Shown here: one piece after another, positions 35,124-48,800 of the stretch
How the letters are laid out: every line of letters begins with the position of its first letter
Position numbering within the stretch: position 1 is the stretch's first letter
Assembly: GCA_018857735.1 (NCBI GenBank)
Contig: JABMCL010003845.1
Location: forward strand, 100,001 to 164,000
Direction of reading: 5' to 3'
DNA from: Alviniconcha marisindica
Taxonomy: Eukaryota; Mollusca; Gastropoda; Provannidae
Length of the DNA: 64,000 bases
Position numbers and translations under genes: made by a program
The notes under the pieces: generated by a model
The model's database searches: none
What the model was told of the DNA's origin: nothing
What the model saw: only the letters and a program-made list of their open reading frames with translations

Positions 35124-37224
35124 ATTATTTAAATTTAGAAAGGACATTGCTTTAACAACTGAGCTGACGCAACTGGTAGAAAGTGAGATATGTTTAGATT
35201 TGTTTGTCTCTACTAGATGTTGAAAGTCGCACTTCTTTTGCGTTTCTATTACGACATTGGCAATCCGCACCAGGGGAAGTCACTCCGTTTCTGCGCATGA
35301 AATGGATTGCAACAGAGCGCCTGACTTCTGGCTGGGCAGATTACGTTTCTGACTGATTTAAGTCTGCGTTTGGAGATTAGTCGCATGCTGTGTTCTTGTT
35401 TATTTGATGCTGCGGTAAGCAAAGATGTTTATGAGTGCACAACATGGAGCAGAAATCAGAATATATGCAGGCAATCGGTTTCTGGCACTGACGGTCAGAG
35501 TGACCAGAAACAGAAACTGGGCTAGTGGGAAGTGGAACAGATGTGGCCGAGCCACTTTGGGGTTTGGTTTCGATATTTATATAATATATATTTACATAAA
35601 TTTATACCAGAAAGAGTCTTAGTACACTTACCCAATTGGTACCAATAGTGAAATGTTTGAAATGATGAATATAAATTTGAGCCGCATTTCTTTTGTGTTC
35701 GATGATAAAATGACATTTCAGCAGCCATTGAGTGATCAATTGATTGAAGCCAGTTGACCCACAGTTGAGTCCCCACCTACAGTTATTGTTACGTGTGCAG
35801 TACTGTCGAAATAGTTGCTTCCAGAACAACAGAGAGAAAATTAATCTCGAATAAAGCTTATCAGAGAGACCCAAACAGCTCAAAATTGGAATAAATGCTT
35901 TGAATCTTGATGTAAACAAACCAAAACAGTGAGATAGCAGAAGTTATCTGTTAATGAGTTTTCCATGCTGGGAGGAACTGATAGTAGCACTCTCATTGTC
36001 TCAACATCATTTTATCAGTGCCTAACAAAACTAACATTATCAATAACACATATATATATCCAGCAGAGGAACAGAAAATTAACAGTCAGTACTGATCTAC
36101 TGCAAAAGCTTTATCAAGCAATTTGGCTGTGAATAATGATTTGATAAAGTGTGTGATAATAATAATATGGAATTGTGATGCGGTAGTACTTATACAGTTT
36201 GGAGTGGTCTCTTTTGTTCTCAACCTTCAAATATATCACTATCAGCTGGAAAGATAGCTGGGGTCACATTGTCATTGACATAGCTGAGCAATGTGCATCT
36301 TATAAGTTTGTATAATATCTTATACTATAGTTAATAAGTTATACAGTATTAATTATTATATGTGCAGCAAAAAATAAAATTGTGTAGTAATAATGTGCAG
36401 GGATGCTTTTAAATGTATTTTTATATTGTATATGAACTGATAAAGAAATGCACTATGTATGCAGTGTGTTTTCTTAACTCACTGTGCGTCACTTTTCAGT
36501 TTCTGACCTGCAACTCACACAGTCACAGATCAGTACAAAGATGTTTGTCTTCTTGCCATCTTTTTACAGCCAGCACATATTCATGACAAAGAATCTGACT
36601 AATCACTAAACAAAACGATGTCAAGCAACTAGTTAAAGTGATTGATGGAACAGGACTTTCCTTTTGTCATATATATTCTTGGGGGTGGACTTTCCCCTGT
36701 CTTGCAGTTTAAAATGGTAGTTTCAGCTTCTTAACAAGTGCTAAAGGGTATTCTTTATTTTTAGCCAATGCATTACATGAATTAATATGATCCTTTTGCA
36801 TGTACCACAAAACTTACAAATGCAGTCACAAGCACATTGTATGGCCTCACCCATTCATTCATTCAAAAATCTAAAACAAGAATGTCTGCTGGCATTCTAA
36901 AACAAAATTCAAACACATAAAAGGTTTAAAGGAAAGCTATTTATTATGATTTTGTAGCTTGATAAAGTGGATTACCCCAAAAATTTGCATGTTGTGTTTT
37001 GACCTAAATAACCGTCCTAATAAATAATGTTTTGAATCTTTTATGTGTTTGGATCTCATTCATTCATTCATCAGACAGTGGACATGACATCTCACAGTTA
37101 CATAAATGTGACTAACTTGTATGTCTTTGCCAGACAGACACAACATTAGTTGAAAGAAACATACTGACGATACAGTTTTCTACAGCAGCATGGGCTAAGC
37201 TGTGCTTGCCAAAAATGCATCTGA

Positions 37225-37525
37225 TGTTAGAAATTGGACTGTTGGAGAAGTGTGATCGGTACAACAACAACAAAATGTGCCAGTAGTTCAACTCCTAGCC
37301 CTTCTGTTAAACTCTTGGAGAAATATGATACAACAACAACATTTGCCATCAGTTCAACTCTTGCTCCTAGTCCTACTCCTAGTCCTTCTAGTAGACTCTT
37401 GGAGATATATTATATATAATATATTATGCAACACATACAACAACAACATTTGCCATCAGTTCAACTCCTATTACTACTGTTAGACTCTTGGAGAAATGTG
37501 ATCCATATAACAACAAACTTTGCCA
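37225..37525 (+). repeat. Short tandem repeat, about four irregular copies
   Basis: Units share GACTCTTGGAGAAATATGAT, ACAACAACAACATTTGCCA and TCAGTTCAACTCCTA. Spacing is irregular (about 75-110 bp). It lies just upstream of the zinc-finger gene. Confidence 0.75.
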
Positions 37526-37721
37526 CTGACCTCCTAGGTCTACCATTGCACTTGTAGTTGTAGTCTTCATCTTATTAACATTGTCAGAGATTATGATTTC
37601 AAATTTAGCTGGCTTTCTTTTCTTTTCCAGTTCTTCATTGGACTGGGACAGCATGGGGCATAACTCTCTCACCATAGCTGCTTAACAGACACTTTATGTG
37701 CACGCAACAACGTGAGCATCC

Positions 37722-38104
37722 ATGGATGATACAGATGAAAATAACCCTGGACCTCTAAGTGTTCCATGCCGTACGGATTCTTCAGACAGCGATGAAGTGA
37801 TTTTGCTGTCTCTTGAAGACGATGACAGCACAGAACCCACCCAGGATGTTGCACAACAGAGCCCACAGCCTCAGCCTGCTGATGATTCAGAGCTGGAGAT
37901 TATGGAGTCAGAAGAGGAGGAGGAAGAGGAGGAAATCACAATCATTGAAATCTCAGATACTGAGATCAAAGATGAGCCTGAAGATGATTACAACAACATT
38001 GAGGAGGGCTGCTCTGACTTTGACCCTGGGAAGCTTGGGGTCATTGTTACGGAGACGGAGCTACCAGATGATTTGCTGGGAGAGCCTATGAAAGGGGTGT
38101 ACAG
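37722..38104 (+). CDS. Zinc-finger gene exon 1, acidic N-terminus
   Basis: ATG at 37722 in the context ATCCATGG opens MDDTDENNPGPL. It holds an eight-Glu-rich run and ISDTEIKDEPEDD. Donor ACAG|GTAGGG, exit phase 2. The start is the first Met of the open frame; the 5' UTR is not defined. Confidence 0.75.
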
Positions 38105-41100
38105 GTAGGGTGTGTGTGTATGTGTGAGACTTGAGAGAGAGACTTTGATGGTTTATTGTTGCAGATGATAGTCCATAACAGTGGGGGGGGGGGGGGGGGG
38201 GGGGGAGTGTGTGTATGTGAACAGATATATTATGCATGCTTGGCTGTGTTAAAAACATTGTGATTTGAATGATGACGTCATATTAATATTATAATGCTAG
38301 TACGACTGATAATTAAACTTAAAGATGATGAGTTGAGCTGCTTTGTTTTGCCATTAATTATCAGTGCACAGTCAAGCTTGTTGGTAAATTATATGTTTTG
38401 ACTTTATTTCAGGTGCAAATTCTGTCCCCAAAAGTTCCAAGTGAAGACACGCCTCATTGCTCACATTGAGCGCCACATCAGTAATGGGTCAATCCGAAAG
38501 TGCCGTTTCTGCGAGTTCTTCAGTGCAGTAACACAGACCCTGCGTGAACATGAATGGAAACACACAAGAGAGAAGCCCTACCATTGTGACATGTGCAACT
38601 TCTGCTGTCGGCTCAAAGGTGACCTTGCAAGGCATCAGCTTGTGCATAGCTCTTATAAGAGGTAAGGAGCAAATAATTATTATAATGTGTGTTGTAAATA
38701 TTTTTCTTCCTCATCAAAATTGTGCATGTTTGTCCATATATGTGCGTGCATGTATTTGCATGCTTACATGTGTTTGTTTCTGTGTGTACATTACGTTTCT
38801 CTGTGTGTAACATGTGCCATTGTGGGGTGGGGGTGGGAGGGGCCTGGCACAAAGTGTTGTTGAGGGGGTCTCTTTTGCTTACAGGTGCTGTTTGATTTCA
38901 GAGTTGGAAAACATAACATAACTAAATTAAGCACTAGAAAATACATTCCTTAAGTATAAACTTGCTGAGATTAATGTCTGTTAGGAAGAAGCACTAGTCT
39001 CCAACACTTTTTAGAACTTGTGCACAGCAACTGCAGTGTCTTAAAAGTGAATGTGACGCATTGATAGTGATTAAAAATATTTTTTAAAGACTTCTTTTAT
39101 GGTAGCAAGATAGCTTTGTCTAGATAAGGCAGAGCTGGACTAAAGTGCTTGTTATCTCCCTCGAGACAGGTAAAGATTTGCTCAGGCAGGTAAAAATTAT
39201 GACTGAGTTGTTCACTGAGCTACCAAAATTTCCAAAGTAAGTAAGTAAACATGGTGCTTAATGTCCACAGAAACCACAAGGCTTATTAGGGATGGGGAGA
39301 AGAGGGGGGAGGGGGGATATGGAAGTGGGGGAAGAGGGAGATTATATACAGGTCTATCACTATGCTGTCACAACCAGAATGACACCTGCATTAAGATGGG
39401 CAGCAATGAGAACCATTTTAATGTTTCATTAATTGTGATGGGGTGTGGAAGTGGGGGAAGAGGGAGATTGTATACCTATCACTACACTGCCACAACCAGA
39501 ATGACACCTGCATTAAGATGGGCAATGATGAGAGCCATTTTAATGTTTCATTAATTGTGATGGACAAAGTCACAAGACAGTATCCACAAACCACAACCTT
39601 TTTGAACAGAAAGGAGAGCCGAATCAGGATCGAGCCAAGGCCCTTCTGCTTACCAGTCTAATGCCTCATCGCTAGGCCAAACCAGCTCTCAAAATTTCTG
39701 AACATGTACTGCCTCTTTATATAAACACCCCTTTTGTAAACACTGGATTTTTGTATTTCAGTACTGCAGTGAACGTTGTTTGCCATTTCAAAGCTATGAC
39801 GAAAGAAAAGTGCAAAGCTGGGCAGCACAAGCATGTCTGTTCATCAGGCAGCCAGTTTTGGAAAACTCTACTTCAGTACTTTAAGCTCCTGAAGTTGTTG
39901 GACAAGTGAAATGTTTTGTTGGCAAGTGAAATTTGAGAGGAAACTTGACTAGCCCAGCAAGCAAATGACAATTGTAGGATATTGTTCTAGCCCTGTGAGG
40001 TGATCTAAATTTCCTGTAAAGGATTTACGGAATGCTAATAGTAATACATGTTGAATGCTAAAAACTGTGTGCTGGGCCTGTGGTTTTGCGCAGGTATGAA
40101 TGCAAGGTGTGCAACCACCGCACCAAGACGGCGGGAAACCTGAGGAAACACATGGAGCGACATGAGCCGGACTTACCGAGAAACTTCCCTTGTTCCTTGG
40201 TATGGGTGCTGAAATTGTTTTGACTGTTGTTATTTAATTTGTACTTGTGTAATGAGATCCAAACACATGAAAGGTTAAGAAGAACACTATTAGGACAAAA
40301 CACAACAGGCATGTGTAATGTGCTAGGGGTTTAGTGTGTTGCACTTTGGTTTGGTGACTGTTTACTTGCCAGTGTTTAGTGGACTTGTGGTTTGGTATAG
40401 TGACTGAATCACTCAGCTGTGTTTAACCTGGTATTGGGCCTGAATCGCTTGACTGCGTTTAGTTGCCCTGGGCCTTGGTATGGTGACTGAATCACTCAGC
40501 TGTGTTTAACCTGGTATTGGGCCTGAATCACTTGACTGTGTTTAGTTGCCCTGGGCCATGGTATGGTAGCTGAATCATTTAGCTCATTTGTGTGCTTGGT
40601 GAGGGGTTGAGGTTGTTTTCATACTTTTCACTTGCCAATGTTTAATTGACTTGGTCTTGTGCCTGAATCACTCAGCTGTGTTTAGCCAGGTAGTGGGCGT
40701 GGATCACTTGGTTGTGTTTAGTTGCCCTGTGCCTTGGTATGTTAACTGAATCATTTAGCTCCTTTATGTAATGGGTAAGGGGTTGAGGTTGTTGTTTTTA
40801 CTGTTGGAAATGCATGATTCTGTGACCTACCACTCTTACTAGCTTATTAAAACAGGTTTGATTTATGTATAAAATTGTATATATATATTATGAAGATAAT
40901 TTTTTTTTGCTTTGAATCAGCGTGGTAGGAATGGATGGGTTGGTTTGATGTGTGTAAGTTGGTGTAAATTTGCATTTCTAATTTGCATTGCTCCATTCTT
41001 CTTATGTGTCGTCATTTTGATTTTGGAAAACAAGATCGGAGAAGAAGTGAATCTCCTAGCCATTTCATGTTGTGTCTTTCAGTGTGGCTTTGCCTTCAAG

Positions 41101-42826
41101 CGAGACTCAGCCCTCAAGTCTCACATGAGCCGCCGCCACAATGACACCAAGCCATTCTTCTGCGAGCAGTGTGCGTTCCGCTGCAAGACCATGTGGGAAC
41201 TAAACAGCCACAAGGCCAAGCACTCCAACGAGCACCCCTACCGCTGCACGTGGGCCGACTGCAACAAGAGGTTCAAGACCAAGTCGGACTGCACCAAGCA
41301 TGCCAAGCGGCACTTGGGGGTGAAGAACTACATGTGCAGCATATGCGGCAAGCGGTTCTTCAACTCCACGCTGCTCAGGAAGCACGCGCCGGCCCATTCT
41401 GACGTGCGCAACTTTGAGTGTGGGGAGTGCTCGAAGAAGTTCAAGACATTGAGGGCTCTTCAGTCCCATATGTTGGTTCACCAGGTGAGTTTGAGTCTGC
41501 TGCATGGTTACACTTTTTGTTGTGTTTTTTGTTGGTTTTGCGCTTTGTTATCCTGGTTGGGAGTTTTCCCGTAGGACAACAGGGTTGTCCCATCTTCCTG
41601 AAGCAAACCAGCTACCATAAAGTTATGCAACACAGCATACAAATTAAGCTAATTTTTTGTGTGTGATTGAGAATGAAATATGTATTGATTGAGAAGGACA
41701 AATTTTGTCAAATATTGGAAGTTGTTTTGCACCATCGAATTGTGTTCTTTTTAACCTTTTTGTGTGACTTGATCATTTTGTGCTTTGGTTCTCTACAGCT
41801 ACAATAATCAGCCATATCTGTAATAATAATAATAGATTATTTATGGCGCCCCATCTCGTAAAAGCCCAGAACACTTACAAAGACATAATAATAAGAAGAA
41901 TGTACAGTTAACTTGCGCTGTCAGTGCCCTGAGTGCTCATATGATACATATTAACCTAAATACAGTATTCTATACACAGGTAGAGCACAATCCTACCAAA
42001 ACAATTCACATACAGTATTATATGGAAACACACACACACTCGTATGCACACACACAATGCACAACAATGACTAGCAGAAACTGGGTGTTGATATCAGTTG
42101 GGGCAGAAATACTGTGGGAAGAGGAAGGTTTTCAGTTTGGCTTTAAAAGATGAGTGTCTAAGGTCTCTTGGGAGTGAATTCCAAATGTGGGGGCCAAAGC
42201 AAGAGATACACTCATTTCATCACGCACACATGGGCATGCATGTATGCACGCACACTTCAGATGTTTTTACATCAGTGAACCAGTAACCAGAAGAACGCAA
42301 CCAGTAACTGCATTCTGCTTGCAGGCCATCAAACCCTTCCAGTGTGATGTCTGCTACAAGACATTTGGCACGCAGTTCAACCTGGATGCCCACAAACGCG
42401 TTCATGCAGGTGGGCGCCCCTACCAGTGTCCCATCTGTATGCATGGCAGCCGAGAGATGGACCATCTGATGGCACACGTGGGCGCCGAGCATCTGCACAA
42501 CTTCACATACCTGTGTGGCCTCTGTCGAAAACCCTTTGGCAAATCTTTCCAGTTGCAGGTGGGTGTCTTCATGATTTCATTGGGTTTTGTGCTTTGTTTG
42601 TTTTTGGGGATGTCTTTTTTTTCTCTCATTTTTTCCCCCTGTGCTTCATCAACAACATGTCTTCCTCTGATTGGTGTGTTGATTTTGAGTCATGTTTATT
42701 GCATTATTTTGAAGTCCTTCATTGAGCTGGGTAATTTTCTGAATTTCAGAGGGGTTCAGTACATCAGATGTGAACTTTATATTAATGTTTATTACTATCG
42801 CTAAAACAGTACTCCTAAAACACACT

Positions 42827-42883
<57 letters not shown>

Positions 42884-45800
42884 GTGTTGCATCTTCAAAG
42901 CACAAGGAAGTTGGTGTCTTGCAGATTTGTGCAGTGTTCAGATTCTGGTTTCAGCAAAAGCACTTTGATTCTGCAGGGAGAAAAATTGATGTGACAGAAT
43001 TAGAAGAAAGAACGAAAAAATCAGCATTCATTGTTGTGGAGCTCTGCAAAGCAGACAGTGTAAGTGAAGTAACTGTGAACAATCAGACAAAATTTCCTTG
43101 TTCTGCCTTGTGCTCAGCACCTGCATTGTTTTAAAACAAAATATTTTTTTAATATGTTTTCCAGCTCCACATGCAACGCTGCCACAAAGAAAACATGGAA
43201 GGCCAAGAGGAGGCGATGGTTTATGACCCCGATTACCTCGGCCTTGACCTACAACCCGAGCCAAGCGGTCTCTTCGATGCCTCCCTGTTTGCAAGGTACC
43301 TGGCCCGTGAGACCATGGGGTCTTTGGGAGGCACCCAGCCCACGGGAAGCACTCTGCTGGTGAAGCTAGAGCCAGGGATGGCCAGCACTTCAGATGACAG
43401 CGGGGTGTGCAGTGACCCCACCAACTCACCAGAAAATGGTTCCAGTGTGTCGGAGCCTCTTCAGCTTCCCCCAGTGGTACAGTTGGCGAGGTATGGTGGG
43501 ATCCCGTTCTGCTTGGCGCGCAAAAACTCCGGCATCCAGCTGAACTGCCAGAAGAAGGGCAAGAAGCCCAATCGTTGGTTCATGGACGTCTCTCTCATGA
43601 CGGCAGAAGATGCGGAGAGACACAGAGAGTACTTGAGGAAGAAGGAGAATGGACTGCTTCCGCAAAAATGCCAGAGGAAGAAAGCAGGGAAGAGGATAAC
43701 CAAGGGGCGGAGCAGAACTAACGCCTGGCAGCCCAAACCATCAACATCGGGGTTGAAAGGTGGCAAGGTGAAGGCCAAACAGCCCCGAAAGCATCGCAGA
43801 GCGACTTGGGACAATGAGGAGGAAGACACGGATGAAGAGGAAGCTTACCGCCTGGCCCAAGAGTTGATGGTGAAGCTGGAGAAGCAGAGCGTGAGTGACA
43901 GTGGCAAAGCTAAGCCACAGAGAGTCAGCGGGAGATCGAAAAAAAATGCAAGCAGCTTAAAAATGTTACCTTCCAGTGCTTCCACTTTGCCACACAAAAC
44001 TGTCAGTGTAAAAACTTCATCATCCTCTGCAGGCATGGCAGCTGCTACAGCTAGTCCGGCAGTGGACCATTCTGAAGCCGGCACGCCTGCTAAACCTCAA
44101 GCAAGCACATCAGACTTCTCTGGAAGCAAAGCTGCATCCCTCCGGAGGCGAAGCAGGCCAGAGGTGAAGAAGAAGCCCTCTCAGTCAAAGAAAAAAGCGC
44201 TCAAGAAGCCGGCAACTGGAAAGAACACGGGTGTGCAGACACTGGCCCAGAAGAAAAAGTCATCGGGTGTTAGTTCCCTGTTGTATGTGAACGTCAGGGA
44301 GGAGCCGAGGGAGGTCAGAAATGCACCGGCCTCAGCTCTGTCTCCTTTCGCCATCTCCCACTACAACACCACTGTGGCGGCCACAAACACTCAGTGCTGG
44401 CTCAACGCTCTTCTGGCAGGAGCCGCCAGGGGTTGTCATGGTAACGCACCTCCTGTGGACGGAGGGACAAAAGCTACTTCTGCTGTTCTTGTCGGGGGGA
44501 CGCATTTCGATGACTTGAAGGAAGAATTCTTTGTGAAAGGTCTGCAGCTGCAAGAAAGGAGGCGCAGAGATGGTGTGAAGGAAAATGGAGTGAGCCTCTC
44601 CACTACCAGTAGTAGCAGTACCATACCTCCACAGGGAGAAACGCCTTTTCTGGATGACCCGAATGTACCTGTCACATCTGAAGGGAAGGACAGCAATGTT
44701 AAGACAGACTTGGGAGTGAGTGCAGTCCATTTGCAAGGCTTCGGTAAAATTCTGACTCCTGAGGGTGCCAGTGATAGTGACATTTGGCAGGCAACAACTG
44801 AATGCTTGCTGGGTGTGCTAGAAGCAGTAAGTGCAGAACAGTTGCAAGGTCACAGCCACCTTGCTGTTCTCACCACGCCTTGCATGGACTTGGAACTCAA
44901 CGATGGAGACACTGTGGAAGAAAATGTGTCATTACCATCTCATGGGGTCGTAGGTGATAGCAAAGCAAATGGTCCCTTGCTGCCGCAGCCCACAGTAGTA
45001 GAAGAAGACATGGAAGTGGAAGATCGTTATCCCGGCGCGGAAGAACTCACGCCCAAACACTCCATGGCTTCGTCTCAGCCCTTGGACCCAACAGAAAGTT
45101 TGCAAGAAACTAGAAGATTTTGTTTCGCTGCGGACATGGAAGTTGACAAGGACAGAGTGACACCTCAAGAAGTCCAACAGCCTCAGCCATGGAGCGTTAG
45201 CAAGGAGGGCAGCAGTGCAGCACAGTCACGTTCTGTGAAGAACCCCAGTAGCTGCAAGCTGCAGAAGAGTAGCTTTGACCCGTTCCTGTCCGTGGAAGAG
45301 GACAGTGAAGGAATCAGCATGTCTGAAACACTGTGTGAGGCGGAGAAGAACGTCAGTGAAGAGCAGTCTTTGGAAAGCAGCTTTGCCTTGCCTGAGATCG
45401 TTGAAAACATCACGGAGGTGAACTACTCTGAGAGAGAACTGCAGTCTGATGTGGATGCTGCCAATACTAGTTCAGCTGCTTTGCAAGAAAGTGAAGACAT
45501 GCTCCAAAGTGAAGAAATTAGTCCAAGTGAAAGCGTCTCAGCAGAGATGCAGTTGGAGACAAACATGACTGAATCTGGCACAACTCCATCCGAAGTAAGT
45601 GCTCTGCGTTTGTCTCAAGCTGAAGATAGCTGTCAAGGGCAACACAACACAGCAGAACTGCTGCCCAAGGAGACTATCACCAACTGCAGCTCAGATCATG
45701 TGCAGGAAAGTAGTACGAGTCTGTCTCAGACTGTGGGAAACAGGCAAGGGAGTAGCTCTTCAGCCGATTCCTTGTCTAGAAGGAAGACCCAAAGTTTTGG

Positions 45801-48800
45801 GATGAAAGGTGATGGCCTCAGTAAAACTGCAGAAAGCGTTCAAGAGGAAAGATTGCCGACAGAATCCCCACCTGCAGACGACACGCCAAGCACATGCAGC
45901 GTTGGCGTCAAAGATGCTGCTGCACAGAACAGTCTTGATGGAGCATTGCCGACAAAATCACACCCAGTGACAACCCCAAAGACAGGTACTTCTGAACTCC
46001 AGCAGCTCATCGAAAGCAGCCGAGAGGAAGCTGTGAAAGAAGGCCAGTGTGAGCCTTTGCCCTCACGAAACGACAGTGAAGAACACTTTGAAGCACCTCT
46101 TGCATCTTTACAGAGTGATTTGGAGAACAAAACTAAACCTGCGCCGGGGATGAATGAACCTGCCGCAGTCTGTGACAGTCTCTCCGAACATGTCCAGACA
46201 CGGAGCAGTGGCATGCTAGAGAAGTGTGGTAATCAGGAGAGAGTCCGTGACCTCAGCAAGTGCCTCCATGTGCTTGTTGCTGACATTCGCACCAACCCTC
46301 TTGCCCTTAACAGTCTGCAGAGGTTTGGTGTCAGCAAAGCGTACCTGGATGTCAGCCCAACCTCAGCACAGCGCAGCACTGAGGAGCCACCCAAGCGAAA
46401 GTCTGGCAAGAAAAACAAGCAGGCTACTGCCAAGCCAAAAGTCTCTCCAAGGAAAGCTTCCAGAGCTGCAAAGTCATCACCAAAGAAGAAGAGCACAGCC
46501 AGCAGAGTGACAGGAAAAGGAGCTGATGCAGCCAGCAGCAGTTCTGCAGATGCTGAGAATGCTAACGCTGCAGGCATTGGGGGTTTGTTACTGGCCACAG
46601 CAACAGTGGCTAAGCAGGGGGGGTCTCCTGCAAAGACCTCACCAAATATCAAAGAACAGACTGGAAAGGGCAAAGCACTTGCTTCCAAGGCCTCCGCACA
46701 GAATAAGAATAAGAGGAAGCCGGGAAAAGTAGGCAGACCTCGAAAGCGAGCAGGAAACAGGATTGCTAAAGATGTGGGTCACGACAAGGTCCTGGATCAC
46801 GTTGAAGAGCACTGTCACGTTGAAGGGCAACATCCTGTTGAAGGGCACAGTCACGCTGACAGTCACATTGATGAGCACAGTCATGATGAAGGGCACAGTC
46901 ATGTTGAAGGGCAAGGTCATGTTGATGAGCATAGTCACATTGATGGGCAAGGTCATGTTGATGAGCAGAGTCACATTGATGGACACAGTCATGTTGATGA
47001 GCATATTCACGTTGCCAGGCACAATCATGTTGAAGAGCACAGTCATGTTGAAATGCACAGTCATGTTGATGAGCATAGTCGTATTGATGGGCACTGTCCT
47101 GTTGAAGGGCACAATTATGTTGAAGGGCACAGTCCTATGGAAGGCATGACGGATGAATCAGTGGAAGATGCAAGCGGTTTTCCCATTGCGATCAAACTGG
47201 AGTTTGATGAGCCAGCGACTGATGAACGTTTCTTAATGGTTGGTGTGGTGGATCATGAAAGCACTGTCATGACAGTCGACAACTGCACTACCAACAGCCA
47301 GGAAAGTACAGGAGCAGACAGCCTTACTGCCAGCAGCAGCAAAACTTTAACCTCCCGAAATCTCACTGCAAATAATCGCACGTCAGTCAGCAACAAAACT
47401 TTACCAACACAAGAACCAGAAATTGACAAACAGCCTGCTGACAAAGGTGTATCTACCACTAAACCACCAAGGACTAAGACTGCAAAGAAGTCGCGTAGAT
47501 CTGCTTCGAAGGAGGCTGTTGCAGCCACAAGTCCTAAACGACCTAAACAATCCCACAAGCTAGCTCATATTTCAGGTATGGATACAGACATTGAAGCGGC
47601 ACAGGCATGCCCAGAAACTACGGACAATGGAGGGGATCTCCCTGCTGAACCTAGCACTGTTGGACGTAGCGACAAAGGCAAACCGGCGCTTGACACCTCC
47701 CCCCCTAGGATTGCGCCTTCAGCGGCAGTAGCAAGTCCGAGAAAGTCTGAGAGGGCTCGCAAAGTGAGGCAGCCGGTGACGCACCCACACAGCACAGAGG
47801 TGATCGAGAACATAAAGACTATGCTCCACAACAAGCCAGGAGCCAAGCTGCCAGCTGGCCTGAAGAGACTGGGAATTCTCACCTCGTACCAACACGCTTC
47901 AGCAAAGAAGGAGGTGGCTCAGCCGTCAGCGGCCAAAAGGCTGCCCGGTAACGGTGCAGCACTGAGGTCATCCACAAAAATGGTGGAGGATCCTCCGATG
48001 CAGCACGACAAAGTGGCCCTGCCACTGCTTCTGTGTCTGAGGAAAAAGCAGCTTCTGCCACTGGAGAAGAGGCCCGGGATAGGGTTGGCATGGAGCCAGT
48101 GTCTTTGGACAGCACTGAAGATGCCAGTTTGCAGCCTTCTTTGACGGAGTCAGAAACCGAGGGTGATCACCTGCGCCTTCCAGAGCGGTTGGATCCATCT
48201 GCTGATGACGGTGGCAAGGACCAGCCCCAAAAAGCAGTGGCTGCTTATGGGGAACTGCGCCACATGCCACCAGAAATGCCCAGAGCAGAGGGTGACAGTG
48301 ACACTTCATCCAAGACAGAAGGGGGTGCATGCAAAGAGCCAGGCTCCTCTCCTGCTGACAGGGAGCTTGCACTGACAGAGGAAGGTGCAAGTGAAAAAAC
48401 AGTCTCTCCTGTTATAGCCAATGAGTTTAGGCTGGCAGAGGGAGATGTGAAATGGAAAACCAGACTCTCCTGTTACTGACAGTGAGTTTAGGCTGGCAGA
48501 GAGAGATGTAAATGGAAAACCAGACTCTCCTGTTACTGACAGTGAGTTTAGGCTGGCAGAGAGAGATGTGAAGGGAAAACCAGACTCTCCTGTTACTGAC
48601 AGTGAGTTTAGGCTGGCAGAGAGGGGATGTGAATGGAAAACCAGACTCTCCTGTTACTGACAGTGAGTTTAGGCTGGCAAAGGGAGATGTCAATGGAAAA
48701 CCAGACTCTTTGTTACTGACAGTGGGTTTAGGCTGGCAGAGGGAGATGTCAATGGAAAACCAGACTCTCCTGTTATGACCCAAAGAGGGTTTAGGCTGGC

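Larger units (their letters stand above)
34245..37721. promoter_or_regulatory. Shared upstream region between divergent genes (FG-GAP, -; large zinc finger, +)
   Basis: About 3.5 kb separates two start codons pointing away from each other, so promoters and 5' UTR exons of both genes must lie here or just beyond. Acceptor-like tracts occur near 34281 (minus) and at about 37637 and 37687 (plus), suggesting non-coding first exons. No TATA box, CpG island or conserved motif stands out. The region is AT-rich, with little repeat content apart from 37225-37525. Confidence 0.35.
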
